DNA of 5,710 nucleotides from an uncultured Flavonifractor sp. (lineage in GTDB: Bacteria > Bacillota > Clostridia > Oscillospirales > Oscillospiraceae). A model generated the notes under the pieces. It did not search any database. It was not told the origin of the DNA and was given only the letters and a program-made list of their open reading frames with translations. Position 1 is the stretch's first letter. Every line of letters starts with the position of its first letter. Location of the stretch: the NCBI GenBank assembly GCA_910585415.1, contig CAJUDT010000120.1, forward strand, positions 1 through 5,710, given 5' to 3'. The position numbers were made by a program, and so were the translations under genes. This document shows positions 4,633 through 5,710 of this stretch, in pieces.

Positions 4633-5710
4633 TCAGGGCTCTTCCCAGTCCGCAGGTTTGTCCCGCTTCCCCTCGGGGCCGAACTCGCCGCTGCCCAGGG
4701 GAATGGGCTCGGTGATGCCATCGGGCATGTGGGCCACGGTGGGGGTGTGCTTTTCCGTCCGGGGGTCCGGGTCGGGGTACTGGTCGGCCAGGGCCGGGTC
4801 CCGGCCCTCCAGAATGGCCACCATCTCCGCGCCGGAAATGGTCTCCTTCTCCAGCAGGTAGGCTACCACCCGGTCCATGTCCTCCCGGCTGTTCCTGAGG
4901 ACCTCCACCGCCTGCTTGTAGCACTGCTCCAGAATCTCCCGCACCGCCTGGTCCATGGCGGCGGCGGTGTCCTGGGCGCAGTCCATGCCGTAGCCCCCGT
5001 CCAAATACTGGTTACGCTTGGAGGCCAGGGCCATCATGCCGAACTGGTCGCTCATGCCGTACATAGCCACCATATTCCGGGCCACACTGGTGGCGTCCTG
5101 GATGTCCTGGGCCGCGCCGTTGGTCATGGTGTTCAGAACCACCTCCTCAGCGGCCCGGCCACCCATGGAGACGGTAATCTTTGCCAATAGCTCATCCCGC
5201 GTGCGCAGCTCGGTCTTGTCCTCTTCGGGCATCAGGAGGGTATAGCCCAGGCTCCCCTGGGTGTGGGGGACGATGGTGATTTTCTGCACCGGCTCGGTGT
5301 TCTTCTGGCGGTAGGCCACCATAGCGTGGCCCACCTCATGATATGCCACCAGCTTTTTTTCGAACTCGGTGAGGACACTGCCCTTTTTCTCGGTGCCCGC
5401 GATGACCAGCTCGAAGGACACCAGCAAATCCTCCTGATTGACCGCCTTGCGGCCCAGGCGGACCGCCCGCAGCGCGGCCTCGTTGACCAGATTGGCCAAA
5501 TCGGCCCCCACGGTGCCCGCCGTGGCGATGGCGATTTTTTTCAGGTCCACGTCCTCGGCCAGACGGATGTTGCGGGTATGGACCTGGAGGGTGGCCAGCC
5601 GCCCGGACAGATTGGGCCGGTCCACGATGATTCTCCGGTCGAACCGGCCGGGCCGGAGCAGGGCCTGATCCAGGACCTCCGGCCGGTTGGTGGCGGCCAG
5701 AAGAATCACT
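4633..5710 (-). CDS. ftsH: ATP-dependent zinc metalloprotease FtsH, C-terminal part (cut by window edge)
   Basis: Membrane-anchored AAA+ protease that unfolds and degrades misfolded membrane proteins and some regulatory proteins, acting as a hexamer at the inner face of the membrane. The visible 358 residues start inside the ATPase domain. They show the AAA+ second region of homology (AATNRP, then LLRPGRFDRR at about residues 17-26 from the edge, with the arginine fingers) and the ATPase lid containing GADLANLVNEAAL. The zinc-protease motif HEVGH is at about 124-128, and TNGAAQDIQDAT at about 197-207 carries the expected third zinc ligand, Asp202. The usual HEAGH reads HEVGH here, a conservative change. 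The N-terminal membrane segments and the Walker A/B motifs lie beyond the right edge. After the helical C-terminal part (ETISGAEMVAILEG) comes a tail of about 56 residues rich in Pro, Asp and Glu. The stop TGA is at 4633-4635. The first in-window codon is an internal valine, not a start. The family call is very secure. Confidence 0.97.
   Translation of the reverse strand, partial: VILLAATNRPEVLDQALLRPGRFDRRIIVDRPNLSGRLATLQVHTRNIRLAEDVDLKKIAIATAGTVGADLANLVNEAALRAVRLGRKAVNQEDLLVSFELVIAGTEKKGSVLTEFEKKLVAYHEVGHAMVAYRQKNTEPVQKITIVPHTQGSLGYTLLMPEEDKTELRTRDELLAKITVSMGGRAAEEVVLNTMTNGAAQDIQDATSVARNMVAMYGMSDQFGMMALASKRNQYLDGGYGMDCAQDTAAAMDQAVREILEQCYKQAVEVLRNSREDMDRVVAYLLEKETISGAEMVAILEGRDPALADQYPDPDPRTEKHTPTVAHMPDGITEPIPLGSGEFGPEGKRDKPADWEEP

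Noticed and set aside
4613..4924. Upstream extension of the lipoprotein reading frame into ftsH
   Set aside because: The extension is out of frame with FtsH coding sequence, low-complexity (Gly, Pro, Arg, His), and would bury the lipoprotein signal inside the protein.
1..5710. Defence system, CRISPR array, mobile element, tRNA or rRNA
   Set aside because: No repeat-spacer pattern, transposase or recombinase motif, terminal inverted repeats, or RNA gene sequence is seen on either strand; all six genes sit in one compact collinear block.

Overview
The window is one block of six genes, all on the minus strand, so transcription runs from high to low coordinates. The DNA is G+C-rich by eye. The strong Shine-Dalgarno sites, the frequent GTG/TTG starts, the FtsH type and a ProB without a PUA domain all suggest a Gram-positive, Clostridia-type anaerobe, for example a high-GC gut Oscillospiraceae relative such as Flavonifractor, Lawsonibacter or Oscillibacter. 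That placement is inference; no marker gene here fixes it.

Layout in order of transcription: (1) the C-terminal 358 residues of the membrane AAA+ metalloprotease FtsH, cut by the right edge; (2) after 20 bp, a 180-residue predicted lipoprotein with two C-terminal hydrophobic segments, function unknown; (3) after 31 bp, proB (glutamate 5-kinase, short form); (4) overlapping proB by 4 bp (GTGA), a 469-residue multi-pass membrane protein of unknown function; (5) after 29 bp, proA (glutamate-5-semialdehyde dehydrogenase); (6) after 68 bp holding a perfect 8-bp inverted repeat, a 120-residue protein of unknown function with a TTG start. The last 111 bases hold no gene, but contain a striking perfect 12-bp stem-loop next to a second, shorter GC hairpin.

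ProB and ProA catalyse the first two steps of proline synthesis from glutamate; the third enzyme, ProC, is not in the window. Tight spacing from ftsH through proA suggests one transcription unit, with the unknown membrane protein translationally coupled to proB. I saw no promoter or convincing intrinsic terminator inside the block. The window is mostly ordinary core-genome content. I see no defence system, CRISPR array, insertion sequence or RNA gene. The points most worth a second look are the unknown membrane protein lodged between proB and proA, the lipoprotein with C-terminal membrane segments, and the two hairpin regions at the low-coordinate end.
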